Part shown: positions 48,064 to 56,666 of the stretch, piece after piece
Position numbering within the stretch: the first letter of the stretch is position 1
Layout: the number at the start of each line of letters is the position of its first letter
Assembly (NCBI RefSeq): GCF_049446155.1
Contig: NZ_JBMSEE010000009.1
Span: 186,001-250,000, forward strand
Reading direction: 5' to 3'
Origin: Rivibacter sp049446155
GTDB taxonomy: Bacteria > Pseudomonadota > Gammaproteobacteria > Burkholderiales > Burkholderiaceae_C
Length of the DNA: 64,000 nt
Translations under genes and position numbers: made by a program
Notes under the pieces: generated by a model
Database searches by the model: none
What the model was told of the DNA's origin: nothing
What the model saw: only the letters and a program-made list of their open reading frames with translations

Positions 48064-49878
48064 TCAGCGGGGGGCCAGCCAGCGCGCCAGCGTCGCGCGC
48101 AACTCGTCTTCCCGAAACGGCTTGGCGAGGTGCTCGTCCATGCCGGCGGCCAGGCACTGATCGCGATCGCTCGCATAGGCGTTGGCGGTCAGCGCGACGA
48201 TCGGCACGCGCTGCGCGCCGGATTCGGCCTCGCTCGCGCGGATGCGGCGCGTCGCGGTGATGCCGTCCATGGTCGGCATCTGGCAGTCCATCAGCACCAG
48301 ATCGGGCCGGCTCGCGAGGACCTGCGAGACGGCTTGTTCGCCGTCGAGCACGTGCTCGACCTCCAGGCCGCAGCGGCGCAGCATCGCCTGCGCGACCAGC
48401 GCGTTGACGGCGTTGTCTTCGACCAGCAGCACGCGCCCGCGCAGCGCGACCGGCGGCGCCGACTTCGCGGGCAGGACCTGCGGCGCGTCGCACGGCGGCA
48501 GCGGCGCCTCGAAGCAGAAGCTCGAACCGGCGCCGGGCGTGCTGCGACCGTGCAGGTCGCCGCCCATCGCGCGCGCCAGCTCGCGCGCGATCGTCAGGCC
48601 CAGGCCGGTGCCGGCGAAGCGGCGGTCGAAGCTCGCCTCGCCTTGATGAAAGGCTTCGAAGATGCGCGTCATCTGCTCGGGCGCGATGCCCACGCCGGTG
48701 TCGCTGACCTCGATGCGCAACCAGCCCAGCTGCGCGTCGCGCGAGGCGACCAGGCTGACTTCGCCGCGCTCTGTGAACTTGATCGCGTTGCCGAGCAGGT
48801 TGTGCAGCACCTGGCGCAGCCGCGCCGCGTCGCCCCGCACCCAGTGCGCGCCGGCGCCCAGCGCCGACAGCTCGGCGCGCAGCGCCAGGCCCTTGTCGCG
48901 CGCCGCCGCGCGCGCCAGCGCGACCACCTCGTCGATGCAGGCGCGCAGCTCGAACGGCGCCTCGGCCAGCGTCATCTGGCCGGCTTCGATCTTGGCGAAG
49001 TCGAGCAGGTCGTTGATCAGGCCCAGCAAGTGCTCGCCCGAGCGCGCGACGAGCTCGAGCGGGCGGCGCATCAGCTCGCTGGCCACACCGGCCTCGGCAT
49101 CGGCGCGCAGCTGCTCGGCCACGCCGAGGATGCCGTGCAGCGGCGTGCGCATCTCGTGGCTCATCGTGGCGAGGAACTGGCTCTTCACCGCGCTGTGGCG
49201 CTGCGCCAGCGCCAGCGCCTCGTTGCGGCGCTCGGCCTCCTGCTCCAGCAGCACCCGCAGGCGCATCAGCTCGATCAGCTGGCGCGCCGCGGTGCGGCCT
49301 TCCATCAGCACGAAGACCTGGAACAGCAGCAGGCCGACGCCGCCATAGAGCCCGACGATGCCGCCGTTGGCCAGCTGCGTGAGCGCCACCGGCAAGATGG
49401 TGCCGAGGCTGAAGCCGACGTGCAGCGGCAGGTACAGCGGCAGCACCATCGCCGCGATCGCGACCACCGCGACGACCGTGGCCATCAGCAGCATCGTGAT
49501 CGTCGGCCCGCCGGCCGGCGCCAGCACCGCGACGCCCAGGCCCCAGGCCAGGCCGTCGATCACCACCACTTGCGTGAAACGGCGGCACCACTGCGCGTCG
49601 CTCCAGCCGCGGCGGTCGGCGAAGCGGCGCCGCACCGCGACGCGCCACAACATGAGCGCCAGCTTGACGGCGACCCAGCCGCCCAGCAGCGCGGGCGGCA
49701 CGCGCCCCCACAGCAGCGTCACCACCAGCAGCAGCGCGGCGAAGCCGGTCCAGGTGGAGGTGCGGGTGCGCTCGAACAGCAGTCGCACCCGCATCGCTCG
49801 CACGCGCGCGCGCAGCTGCGGCGGCTCGTCCGGCTCGTCCGGCTCGCGCGGGTCGGCGGCGGTGGTGCGCAACGTCAT
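48064..49878 (-). CDS. Hybrid sensor histidine kinase with C-terminal receiver
   Basis: A 604-residue kinase with six membrane spans at about 44-190 and almost no periplasmic domain, so it probably senses in or at the membrane. The dimerisation helix has phospho-acceptor His241 in ATMSHEMRTPLHGI. The ATPase shows NLLGNAIKFTERGEV, DTGVGIAPEQM and FAGTGLGLTIA. The receiver (about 480-600) has LLVEDNAVNAL, LVLMDCQMPTMDG and the Lys of LAKPFREDEL. No HTH output exists and no partner regulator is adjacent. ATG at 49878 without a strong ribosome binding site; divergent from the third YceI gene. Confidence 0.94.
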   Translation of the reverse strand: MTLRTTAADPREPDEPDEPPQLRARVRAMRVRLLFERTRTSTWTGFAALLLVVTLLWGRVPPALLGGWVAVKLALMLWRVAVRRRFADRRGWSDAQWCRRFTQVVVIDGLAWGLGVAVLAPAGGPTITMLLMATVVAVVAIAAMVLPLYLPLHVGFSLGTILPVALTQLANGGIVGLYGGVGLLLFQVFVLMEGRTAARQLIELMRLRVLLEQEAERRNEALALAQRHSAVKSQFLATMSHEMRTPLHGILGVAEQLRADAEAGVASELMRRPLELVARSGEHLLGLINDLLDFAKIEAGQMTLAEAPFELRACIDEVVALARAAARDKGLALRAELSALGAGAHWVRGDAARLRQVLHNLLGNAIKFTERGEVSLVASRDAQLGWLRIEVSDTGVGIAPEQMTRIFEAFHQGEASFDRRFAGTGLGLTIARELARAMGGDLHGRSTPGAGSSFCFEAPLPPCDAPQVLPAKSAPPVALRGRVLLVEDNAVNALVAQAMLRRCGLEVEHVLDGEQAVSQVLASRPDLVLMDCQMPTMDGITATRRIRASEAESGAQRVPIVALTANAYASDRDQCLAAGMDEHLAKPFREDELRATLARWLAPR

Positions 49879-49944
49879 TGTTGTTGGGTACGGCTCGCTT
49901 CGACTGTAGCGGCGCCACGTGACGGCGGTCGCTAGCATCGCGGC

Positions 49945-50529
49945 ATGAAACGCAAGCATTTCGTGCGCCTGGCCGCGGCACTTGTCACCTTGGCGACGCT
50001 GGGCGCCACGGCGGCGCCGGTCGGCTATGCGCTCGATCCACACAGCAGCTGGGTGCAGTTCGAGCTGTCGCACTTCGCCACCTCGACGATCCGCGGCCGC
50101 CTCGGGCCGGCGCGCGGCGCGGTCGTGCTCGATGCGGCGGCTGGTCGCGGCGAGATCAGCATCGAGATCGACACCGCGAGCGTGAGCACCGGCTTCGCGG
50201 CCTTCGACGAGCGCATCCGCCGCGACGACCTGCTGGCCGCGGCGGCTCATCCGACGGCCTGGTTCGTCGCCCGCTCGCTGCGCTTCGATGGCGCACGGCT
50301 GGCCGAGGTGCGCGGCGAGCTGACGCTGCGCGGCATCAGCCAGCCGCTGACGCTCACCGCCGTGCGTTATCGCTGCGCGCCGCACCCCGAGGCGCCGGCG
50401 CGCGAGCTGTGCGGCGGCGACTTCGAGGGCCGCATCAAGCGCAGCGACTTCGGCATCGACTTCGGCCTGCCCTTCGTCGGCGACGAGGTGACGCTGCGGG
50501 TGCAGGTCGAAGGCACGCGCACGCCATGA
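49945..50529 (+). CDS. YceI-family periplasmic protein (third)
   Basis: A 194-residue protein with a signal peptide (RKHFVRLAAALVTLATLGAT to about 24) and a YceI core: YALDPHSSWVQFELSHFATS, GEISIEIDTASVSTGFAAFD and LTLTAVRYRCAPHPEAPARELCGG in outline. It is closest to the second YceI protein in layout (same Cys pair region) but in a different unit. TAGCAT ends six bases before the ATG. Its stop overlaps the ATG of the next gene, a metallo-beta-lactamase-fold protein, so these two are coupled. Confidence 0.92.
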   Translation: MKRKHFVRLAAALVTLATLGATAAPVGYALDPHSSWVQFELSHFATSTIRGRLGPARGAVVLDAAAGRGEISIEIDTASVSTGFAAFDERIRRDDLLAAAAHPTAWFVARSLRFDGARLAEVRGELTLRGISQPLTLTAVRYRCAPHPEAPARELCGGDFEGRIKRSDFGIDFGLPFVGDEVTLRVQVEGTRTP

Positions 50530-51446
50530 ACGGCCTGCTTCCGGGCGACGTGACCGTGCTCGAGCGCGGCTGGCTGTCGTCGAACAACATCCTCGTGCAT
50601 GCGCCCGACGGCGAGAGCGCCGTGCTGGTCGACAGCGGCCACGTCAACCATGCGGCGCAGACGCAGGCGCTGGTGAGCCATGCGCTGCGCGGCGCGCGGC
50701 TCGAGCGCCTGCTCAACACCCACCTGCATTCGGACCACTGCGGCGGCAACGCGACGCTGCAGCGCGCCCATCCCGGCTTGCCGACCGACGTGCCGCCGGG
50801 CCCGTTCGACGCCGTGCAGCGCTGGGACGAGGCGGCCCTGAGCTATGCGCCCACCGGCCAGCGCTGCGAACGATTCGCGGCGACCGGCGTGCTGCGTCCC
50901 GGCAGCGCGGTGATGCTGGGCGGCCGTCCGTGGGACGTGATCGCCGCGCCCGGCCACGATCCCGACGCGGTGATGCTGTTCGACGCGCACCACGGCGTGC
51001 TGGTCTCGGCCGACGCGCTGTGGGAACACGGTTTCGGCGTCGTGTTTCCCGAGCTCGACGGCGAGCGCGCCTTCGACGACGTCGGCGCGGTACTCGATGC
51101 GATCGAGCGCCTGCCGGTCGCGCTGGTGCTGCCCGGCCACGGCGCGCCGTTCACCGATGTCGCCGGCGCGATCGCGCGCGCCCGCGCGCGGCTGGCCGCG
51201 TTCCAGGCCGAGCCGGCGCGTCATGCGCGCCACGCCGCGAAGGTGCTGCTCAAGTACCACCTGATGGAAGAGCGCGCGCAGCCGCTGGCCGAGCTGTTGG
51301 CCTGGGCCGAGCGCACGCCGCTGCACCGGCGCATCCACCAAGGCCACGGCTGCGGCACGCTCGCCGAGTGGACGCTGGGACTGGTCGACGATCTCGTCGC
51401 GAGCGGCGCCGTCGTGCGCGACGGCGAGCGCGTCGCGGACGCCTGA
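50526..51446 (+). CDS. Metallo-beta-lactamase-fold hydrolase
   Basis: A 306-residue cytoplasmic protein with the metal motif THLHSDHCGG (His66, His68, Asp70, His71), a third ligand likely in APGHDPDA, and LPGHGAPF as the later His. The family includes glyoxalase II, lactonases and RNases; FGVVFPELDG and the extra C-terminal helical region (about 210-300, SGAVVRDGERVADA at the end) do not let me pick a substrate. It overlaps the YceI gene by ATGA, suggesting related functions in lipid or quinone handling, which is inference only. Confidence 0.88.
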   Translation: MNGLLPGDVTVLERGWLSSNNILVHAPDGESAVLVDSGHVNHAAQTQALVSHALRGARLERLLNTHLHSDHCGGNATLQRAHPGLPTDVPPGPFDAVQRWDEAALSYAPTGQRCERFAATGVLRPGSAVMLGGRPWDVIAAPGHDPDAVMLFDAHHGVLVSADALWEHGFGVVFPELDGERAFDDVGAVLDAIERLPVALVLPGHGAPFTDVAGAIARARARLAAFQAEPARHARHAAKVLLKYHLMEERAQPLAELLAWAERTPLHRRIHQGHGCGTLAEWTLGLVDDLVASGAVVRDGERVADA

Positions 51447-51551
51447 GCGCGCCGTTCAACCCCGCCGTGAGGGATGGCCGCGCGCCTCGCCGGCGGCCAC
51501 ACTGCCCGCCTTTCGACCGCACGGGTCGATCCGCGTGATCAGGAGTCCCAC

Positions 51552-52823
51552 ATGCGTGCCTTGCCCGCTCTCGCCCTCACCGCCCTCGCCTGCGCCGCGG
51601 CCTCGCCGGCGTTCGCGCAGTCCAACGTCAAGCCGCCCCAGGCCCAGGCTTGGATCGACATCGCGACCTACAGCGGCATGGGCATGCCGATGGGCATGGG
51701 CGGCGCAGGCGCCGGCGGCGCAGGCGCCGGCGGCGCCAACCCGCTGTCGGCGCTGGGCGGGCTGCTGGGCGGCGGCGGTGCCGGCGCGAACCGCTTCGGC
51801 CACACGCAAGACGGTGCCAGCGGCCGCTGGGTCGACGTGACGCTCTACAGCCGCGCGAACGCCTCGCTGCCCGAGGCCCAGCAGGCGGTGCCGGCCGGCT
51901 TCCTGAGCCCGGCGCTGACGCTGCAGTCGCCCAAGGATGCCAAGCCGCAGGCCGCGCCCGAGCGCGACGAGCCCGTCGAAGACCAGCCCCACGAGCGCCC
52001 CAAGGGCAAGCTGCTGCTCTACTGGGGTTGCGGCGAGGCGGTGCGCGCCGGCCAGCCGCGCGTGCTCGACATGGCGAGCGCGACGCCGGCCGACCTGGCC
52101 AAGTTCTTCGTCGGCCGCCGCGCGACCCAGCGCGGCGCGCACAGCGCCGCCGGCCGCCCGGTCTGGCCCAGCCCCAAGGACGCGCGCATGGTGCCGGAGA
52201 AGGCCTCGCTGGTCGGCGAGCACCAGTTCAGCGGCGCCGGCGTGCCGGAGGGGTTTCGCTTCAGCATCCCCGCGGCGCAGGACCTGATGCCGGCCATCGC
52301 GCTGCAGCAGGCCGACGCCGGCGGCGCCACGCAGCTGAGCTGGAACGCGCTGCCGACCGCGCGCGCCTACTTCGCCGCGGCGATGGGCAGCAAAGGCGAG
52401 AACGAGATGGTGATCTGGACCTCGAGCGAGCTGCCGGACACCGGCTTCGGCCTGATCGACTACCAGACCAATGCCGCGGTCGACCGCTGGCTCGGCGAGA
52501 AGGTCCTGATGAAGCCCTCGCAGACCAGCTGCGCGATCCCCAAGGGCGTGTTCGCCGGCGGGCGCGACAGCGGTGCCTTCCTGCGCCTGATCGCCTACGG
52601 CAGCGAGCTCAACCTGGCGCACCCGTCGCGCCCGGCCGACCCGAAGGCGCCGTGGGAGCCGGTGTGGGCCGCCAAGCTGCGCGTGAAGTCGGTGGCCAGC
52701 GCGGTGCTGGGCATGCCGTCAATGGCCGAGGCCGACGCGCAGCCCAAGCCCGCCGACCAGCCGGCCGACAAGCCCGCCACGCCGAACGCGATCGACCTGC
52801 TGCGCGGCGTGCTGGGCCGCTGA
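51552..52823 (+). CDS. Secreted Gly-rich protein of unknown function
   Basis: A 423-residue protein with a signal peptide (MRALPALALTALACAAASPA to FAQ). A Met/Gly-rich low-complexity stretch at 43-80 (GMGMPMGMGGAGAGG and GGLLGGGG) is followed by a beta-rich body with GKLLLYWGCGEAVRAGQPRVLD, YFAAAMGSKGENEMVIWTSSE and FLRLIAYGSELNLAHP, and a Pro/Lys/Asp-rich tail. No catalytic signature. AGGAG six bases before the ATG. It stands alone between the MBL gene and a LytS-type kinase. I do not recognise the family. Confidence 0.75.
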   Translation: MRALPALALTALACAAASPAFAQSNVKPPQAQAWIDIATYSGMGMPMGMGGAGAGGAGAGGANPLSALGGLLGGGGAGANRFGHTQDGASGRWVDVTLYSRANASLPEAQQAVPAGFLSPALTLQSPKDAKPQAAPERDEPVEDQPHERPKGKLLLYWGCGEAVRAGQPRVLDMASATPADLAKFFVGRRATQRGAHSAAGRPVWPSPKDARMVPEKASLVGEHQFSGAGVPEGFRFSIPAAQDLMPAIALQQADAGGATQLSWNALPTARAYFAAAMGSKGENEMVIWTSSELPDTGFGLIDYQTNAAVDRWLGEKVLMKPSQTSCAIPKGVFAGGRDSGAFLRLIAYGSELNLAHPSRPADPKAPWEPVWAAKLRVKSVASAVLGMPSMAEADAQPKPADQPADKPATPNAIDLLRGVLGR

Positions 52824-52926
52824 GCGCACCCGCGCCTGTCGGGCGACACGGCAGTCTGTCCGGCGCATTGCGCAGCGCGTCGCGAGCGGCGCGCCGGCCG
52901 GCTGCCGCGCCCGTACAGTGCGCGCC

Positions 52927-54360
52927 ATGAGCAGTTTGCCTTCGTCTTCCAGCGCCTGGCGCGCGCGCGCCGAACAGGTCTTTGCCGCCAGCGGGCGGGC
53001 GCTGCGCCGCTACTCCGACTGGCTGGCGCAGCAGACCTGGAAGCGCTTCCTGCTGCTCGCGCTGCTGGCCCTGGTGGCCGGCGGCATCTTGCACGATCTG
53101 CCGCCGTTCACCTGGCGCCTGAGCGAGGACCGCACGGTCGTCCATCCGCCTCGCGTGCCCAAGCCGGGCAGCGCGGGCAACAAGCGGGTGCAGATCGACG
53201 ACAAGAAGGGCATCACGATCAGCGACGACAGCGAGCCCGGCCGCCAGGTCCAGATCAAGATCGACGAGAAGGGCGTGCACGTCTACCGGGGCGAGGCCGC
53301 GCAGGCGATGCAGCGCGCCGCCTCCGAGGCCGAGGCCGCCGAAGCCGCGGCGTCGCAGGCGGCGTCGGCCGCCGAGGCCGCCGCGGCGCGCGGCCTGCCG
53401 GTGCCGCCGATGCCGCCGGTGCCGCCCGTCCCGCCGGTCGAGCCCGACATCACGGTGCCGCTGCCCAAGGGCGCCGACGCCGGCGAGATCCAGCGCGCGA
53501 TCGAGGAGGCCAAGGCCGAGATCGAGGAGGCCATCGCCGACACCAAGCCGCAGGTCACCGTCGTCGAGGGCCAGACGCTCGGCGAGTCGATGATGAGCCT
53601 GCTGATGCTGGCGATCGTCGCGTCGATCATCGCCAAGGTCATGGGCAAGGGCCGCCGCAAGGCCGAGGTGCAGGCCAAGCAGGCGACCGAGATGGCCGAG
53701 AGCGAGGCGCTGCGCCGGCAGGTGGTCGAGGCACGCATGGCGGCGATGCAGGCGCAGGTCGAGCCGCACTTCCTGTTCAACACGCTGGCGTCGATCGACC
53801 ACCTGATCGAGACCGACGCGTCGCGCGCCAGCAAGATGCAGAAGAACCTGATCGCGCTGCTGCGCGCCAGCATGCCGACGATGCGCGAGGCCAACGCCAC
53901 CGGCACCAAGGACCTGGGCCGCGAGCTGTCGGTGATCCGGCCCTACCTCGAGATCCTCAAGGTGCGCATGGAGGACCGGCTGCAGTTCGAGATCGACATC
54001 CCCGAGGGCCTGCACTCGGCCGACTTCCCGCCGATGATGCTGCAGTCGCTGGTCGAGAACGCGATCAAGCACGGCCTCGAGCCCAAGGCAGAAGGCGGGC
54101 GGCTCTTGGTCAAGGCCGAGATCCAGCACGGCAAGCTCGCGGTCACGGTGGCCGACACCGGCCTGGGCTTCGGCAAGGCCGCGACCGCCGGCACCGGCAC
54201 CGGGCTGGCCAACATCCGCGAGCGCCTGCAGCTGCTGTACGGCGGCAAGGCGCAGCTCAAGATCACCGAGAACCAGCCGCAGGGCACGGTGGTCACCATC
54301 GTCGTGCCCTACACGATGCGCAACGGCGACCCGAACGAAGAAGGAGCAAAGCACTCATGA
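52927..54360 (+). CDS. LytS-type sensor histidine kinase with unusual periplasmic segment
   Basis: A 477-residue kinase. One span at 41-57 and another at 222-240 enclose a periplasmic part made of a beta-like section (QIDDKKGITISDD), an Ala/Glu-rich helix (123-155), the repeat PPMPPVPPVPPVEP (160-173) and a second acidic helix. The cytoplasmic part has the His_kinase motif QVEPHFLFNTLASI with His281, then HATPase_c (LVENAIKHGLEPK, DTGLGFGK, GTGLANIRERL). ATGA overlaps link it to a membrane protein and a LytTR regulator, forming one three-gene unit. TACAGT ends seven bases before the ATG. Confidence 0.92.
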   Translation: MSSLPSSSSAWRARAEQVFAASGRALRRYSDWLAQQTWKRFLLLALLALVAGGILHDLPPFTWRLSEDRTVVHPPRVPKPGSAGNKRVQIDDKKGITISDDSEPGRQVQIKIDEKGVHVYRGEAAQAMQRAASEAEAAEAAASQAASAAEAAAARGLPVPPMPPVPPVPPVEPDITVPLPKGADAGEIQRAIEEAKAEIEEAIADTKPQVTVVEGQTLGESMMSLLMLAIVASIIAKVMGKGRRKAEVQAKQATEMAESEALRRQVVEARMAAMQAQVEPHFLFNTLASIDHLIETDASRASKMQKNLIALLRASMPTMREANATGTKDLGRELSVIRPYLEILKVRMEDRLQFEIDIPEGLHSADFPPMMLQSLVENAIKHGLEPKAEGGRLLVKAEIQHGKLAVTVADTGLGFGKAATAGTGTGLANIRERLQLLYGGKAQLKITENQPQGTVVTIVVPYTMRNGDPNEEGAKHS

Positions 54361-54815
54361 ACACGCCCGTACCCACCGTGAGGCGGCGGCCGACCTGGCC
54401 CGCCGTGCTGGCGATCCTGGCCGTGCTGACGCTGGTCGGCGTGGGCTTCATCGGCTGGACCCTGCATTCGGTGGCGGACACGCCGATCAGCGTCGTCGTC
54501 GACGGCGTGGAGCAGTGGCCGCCGCTGTCGCTGGCGCAGATGCCACCGGCGCACAAGGTCGTGCTGGTGGTGGGCGTCGCGCTGGCCATCGCGATCGTCC
54601 TGCTCGTCGTGCCGTTCGCGCTGCTGCTGGGCCTCGGTGCGGCGCTGATCGGCATCGTGTTCGGCGTCGGCCTGCCGCTGTTGGCCGTGCTCGCGGTGCT
54701 GGCCCTGGTGCTGTCGCCCTTCCTGCTCCTGGGCTGGGGGCTTTGGCGGCTGCTGCGGCCGGCGCGCAACGCCGCGCCCACGGTCGAGACGGCGGCGACT
54801 ACGATGCAGGCATGA
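54357..54815 (+). CDS. Small membrane protein embedded in LytS/LytTR operon
   Basis: A 152-residue protein with three hydrophobic spans: about 15-36 (WPAVLAILAVLTLVGVGFIG), 68-95 and 98-130 (VVLVVGVALAIAIVLLVVPF and LLLGLGAALIGIVFGVGLPLLAV in outline). A periplasmic loop with SVVVDGVEQWPPLSLAQMPP lies between the first and second spans. No family is recognised. It overlaps both neighbours by ATGA, so it is co-translated with the kinase and the regulator and could be an accessory sensor or target. Confidence 0.82.
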   Translation: MNTPVPTVRRRPTWPAVLAILAVLTLVGVGFIGWTLHSVADTPISVVVDGVEQWPPLSLAQMPPAHKVVLVVGVALAIAIVLLVVPFALLLGLGAALIGIVFGVGLPLLAVLAVLALVLSPFLLLGWGLWRLLRPARNAAPTVETAATTMQA

Positions 54816-55663
54816 GTTCTGCCGACGCGTCGCCCGCTGCTTCCGTCACCGCCGTCATCGCCGACGACGAACGCCTGATGCGCGAGCAGCTGCGCGCGCG
54901 CCTGGCCGAGGTCTGGCCGCAGCTGGAGATCGTCGCCGAGGCGAAGAACGGCGCCGAGGCGGTCGACCTGGTCAAGGCCCACCGCCCCGACCTCGTGTTC
55001 CTCGATATCCGCATGCCCGGCATGACCGGCGTCGAGGCGGCGCGCGAGATCGTGCAGCTGGGCGGCGACGATGACGACTGGAGCGGCTGCGAGATCGTCT
55101 TCATCACCGCCTACGACGAATACGCGGTCGAGGCCTTCGAGCAGGGCGCGGCGGACTACGTGCTCAAGCCGGCCGAGCGCGAACGCCTGCAGGTCACCGT
55201 GGGGCGGCTGAAGAAGCGCCTCGCGCAGCGCCGCGGCGAGCCGGCAGCCGGCAACGGCGCCGCCGCGGCACCGGCGGTGCCGATCGAGCAGCTGCTCAAG
55301 CGCCTGGCCGCGCAGATGAACCCGGCCGCCGCCAAGCCGACGCTGCGCTGGATCCAGGCGACCGTCGGCTCGACGATCCAGATGATCCCGGTCGAGGACG
55401 TGCTGTTCTTCATCAGCGACGAGAAGTACACGCGCGTGCAGACCGCGCAGTTCGAAGCGCTGATCCGCAAGCCGATCAAGGAGCTGCTCGAGGAACTCGA
55501 CCTCGAGCTGTTCTGGCAGATCCACCGCTCGACCCTGGTCAACACCAAGGCGATCGCCGGCATCACGCGCGACTTTCGCGGCCGCCAGCTCGTCAGCGTG
55601 AAGGGCTCGAACGAGAAGCTCGAGGTGAGCCGCTCGTACACCCATCTTTTCAAGGGAATGTGA
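54812..55663 (+). CDS. LytTR-family response regulator
   Basis: A 283-residue regulator with a receiver domain (about 12-135: IADDERLMREQ, phospho-acceptor Asp65 in FLDIRMPGMTG, FITAYDEYAVEAFE, YVLKPA), an Ala-rich linker and a LytTR DNA-binding domain (180-280: VEDVLFFISDEKYTRVQT, FWQIHRSTLVNTKAI and LEVSRSYTHLFKGM). Such proteins bind direct repeats upstream of their targets. Partner of the LytS-type kinase two genes upstream; targets are unknown. Confidence 0.94.
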   Translation: MSSADASPAASVTAVIADDERLMREQLRARLAEVWPQLEIVAEAKNGAEAVDLVKAHRPDLVFLDIRMPGMTGVEAAREIVQLGGDDDDWSGCEIVFITAYDEYAVEAFEQGAADYVLKPAERERLQVTVGRLKKRLAQRRGEPAAGNGAAAAPAVPIEQLLKRLAAQMNPAAAKPTLRWIQATVGSTIQMIPVEDVLFFISDEKYTRVQTAQFEALIRKPIKELLEELDLELFWQIHRSTLVNTKAIAGITRDFRGRQLVSVKGSNEKLEVSRSYTHLFKGM

Positions 55664-55670
55664 GGCCGCG

Positions 55671-55698
55671 GGAATAAATCGCCCGCGCGCCGTGTTCA
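55671..55698 (+). promoter_or_regulatory. Candidate ECF-sigma promoter
   Basis: GGAATAAA at 55671-55678 and CGTGTTCA at 55691-55698 resemble an ECF-type -35/-10 pair, though the spacing is a few bases shorter than usual. It lies 32-59 bp upstream of the lipoprotein ATG, directly before a lipoprotein/ECF sigma/anti-sigma set, so autoregulation is plausible. Confidence 0.3.
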
Positions 55699-55729
55699 CC
55701 GCAGGTCACCCACCGCGAAGGACCTGCCC

Positions 55730-56119
55730 ATGAACTTCACCCGCCTCGCCGCGCTCGCGGCCACGACCGTGCTCTTCGCCGCCTGCAGCGGCACGATGCC
55801 AGGCGCTGCGCCGGCCCCCGCCAAGACCGAAGGCGGCGTGCTGGTCGGCGCCAACGGCATGACGCTCTACACCTTCGACCGCGACCCGGTCGGCGGCGGC
55901 AAGAGCGTGTGCAACGGCCCCTGTGCCGCCAACTGGCCGCCGCTGGCGGCCGGCGCCGACGCCAAGACGGGCGGCGACTGGAGCGTGATCACACGCGACG
56001 ACGGCAGCAGGCAGTGGGCCTACAAGGGCGCGCCGCTGTACTACTGGGTCAAGGACCAGAAGCCCGGCGACAAGACCGGCGACGGCTTCAACAACGTCTG
56101 GCACAGCGCCAAGCCCTGA
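55730..56119 (+). CDS. COG4315-type small lipoprotein
   Basis: A 129-residue lipoprotein (lipobox FAAC, Cys19) with the secreted-repeat fold: GVLVGANGMTLYTFDRDPVGGGKSVCNGPCAANWPP, given here in outline as TLYTFDRDPVGG and CNGPCAANWPPL, then WSVITRDDGSRQWAYKGAPLYYW. The pattern occurs in proteins of unknown role often encoded with ECF sigma factors. Start ATG at 55730; a GAAGGA lies a few bases before it. Probably the first gene of the set with the sigma and anti-sigma factors. Confidence 0.85.
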   Translation: MNFTRLAALAATTVLFAACSGTMPGAAPAPAKTEGGVLVGANGMTLYTFDRDPVGGGKSVCNGPCAANWPPLAAGADAKTGGDWSVITRDDGSRQWAYKGAPLYYWVKDQKPGDKTGDGFNNVWHSAKP

Positions 56120-56146
56120 CCGCGCGAAAGGCATCATCGCGATCCG

Positions 56147-56665
56147 ATGAAGCCCGAGGCCGCGATCGCCCACATCCCGCGCCTGCGCCGCTACGCGCGG
56201 CTGCTGACGGGCGACGCGGCGCGCGCCGACGACCTGGTGCAAGACACGCTCGAGCGCGCCGTGCGCAAGTGGTCGCTGTGGCGCATGCCGGCCGAGGGCG
56301 ACCCCGCCGCGGCGCTGCGCCGCTGGCTGCTGACGCTGATGCACCACCTGCACGCCAATCACCGCCGCGACCGCGGGTGGTTCGACGACCATGCCGAACT
56401 CGACGATGCCAACGAGCCGCGCCACGAGCCGCATGCGCTCACCGCGCAGCGGCTCGACCTCGAACGCGGCCTGGCCAGCCTGGCTGCACCGCTGCGCGAG
56501 ACGCTGCTGCTGGTCAGCGTCGAAAGCTGCAGCTACGCCGAGGCGGCCGAGGTGCTGGGCGTGCCGGTGGGCACCGTGATGTCGCGGCTGTCGCGGGCGC
56601 GCGCACAGCTGCGTGAGCGGCTCGAGGGCGTGCCGGCACGTGCGCCCCTGCGGGTGGTGAAGTGA
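56147..56665 (+). CDS. ECF-family RNA polymerase sigma factor
   Basis: A 172-residue sigma factor. Region 2 (about 10-75) includes RRYARLLTGDAARADDLVQDTLERA with the DLVQDT helix that contacts core RNA polymerase; region 4 (105-160) has LRETLLLVSVESCSYAEAAE and the recognition helix VPVGTVMSRLSRARAQL. It is followed one base later by a gene whose product has an anti-sigma-like layout. It may drive the lipoprotein gene and its own operon through the candidate promoter at 55671. Confidence 0.93.
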   Translation: MKPEAAIAHIPRLRRYARLLTGDAARADDLVQDTLERAVRKWSLWRMPAEGDPAAALRRWLLTLMHHLHANHRRDRGWFDDHAELDDANEPRHEPHALTAQRLDLERGLASLAAPLRETLLLVSVESCSYAEAAEVLGVPVGTVMSRLSRARAQLRERLEGVPARAPLRVVK

Positions 56666-56666
56666 A

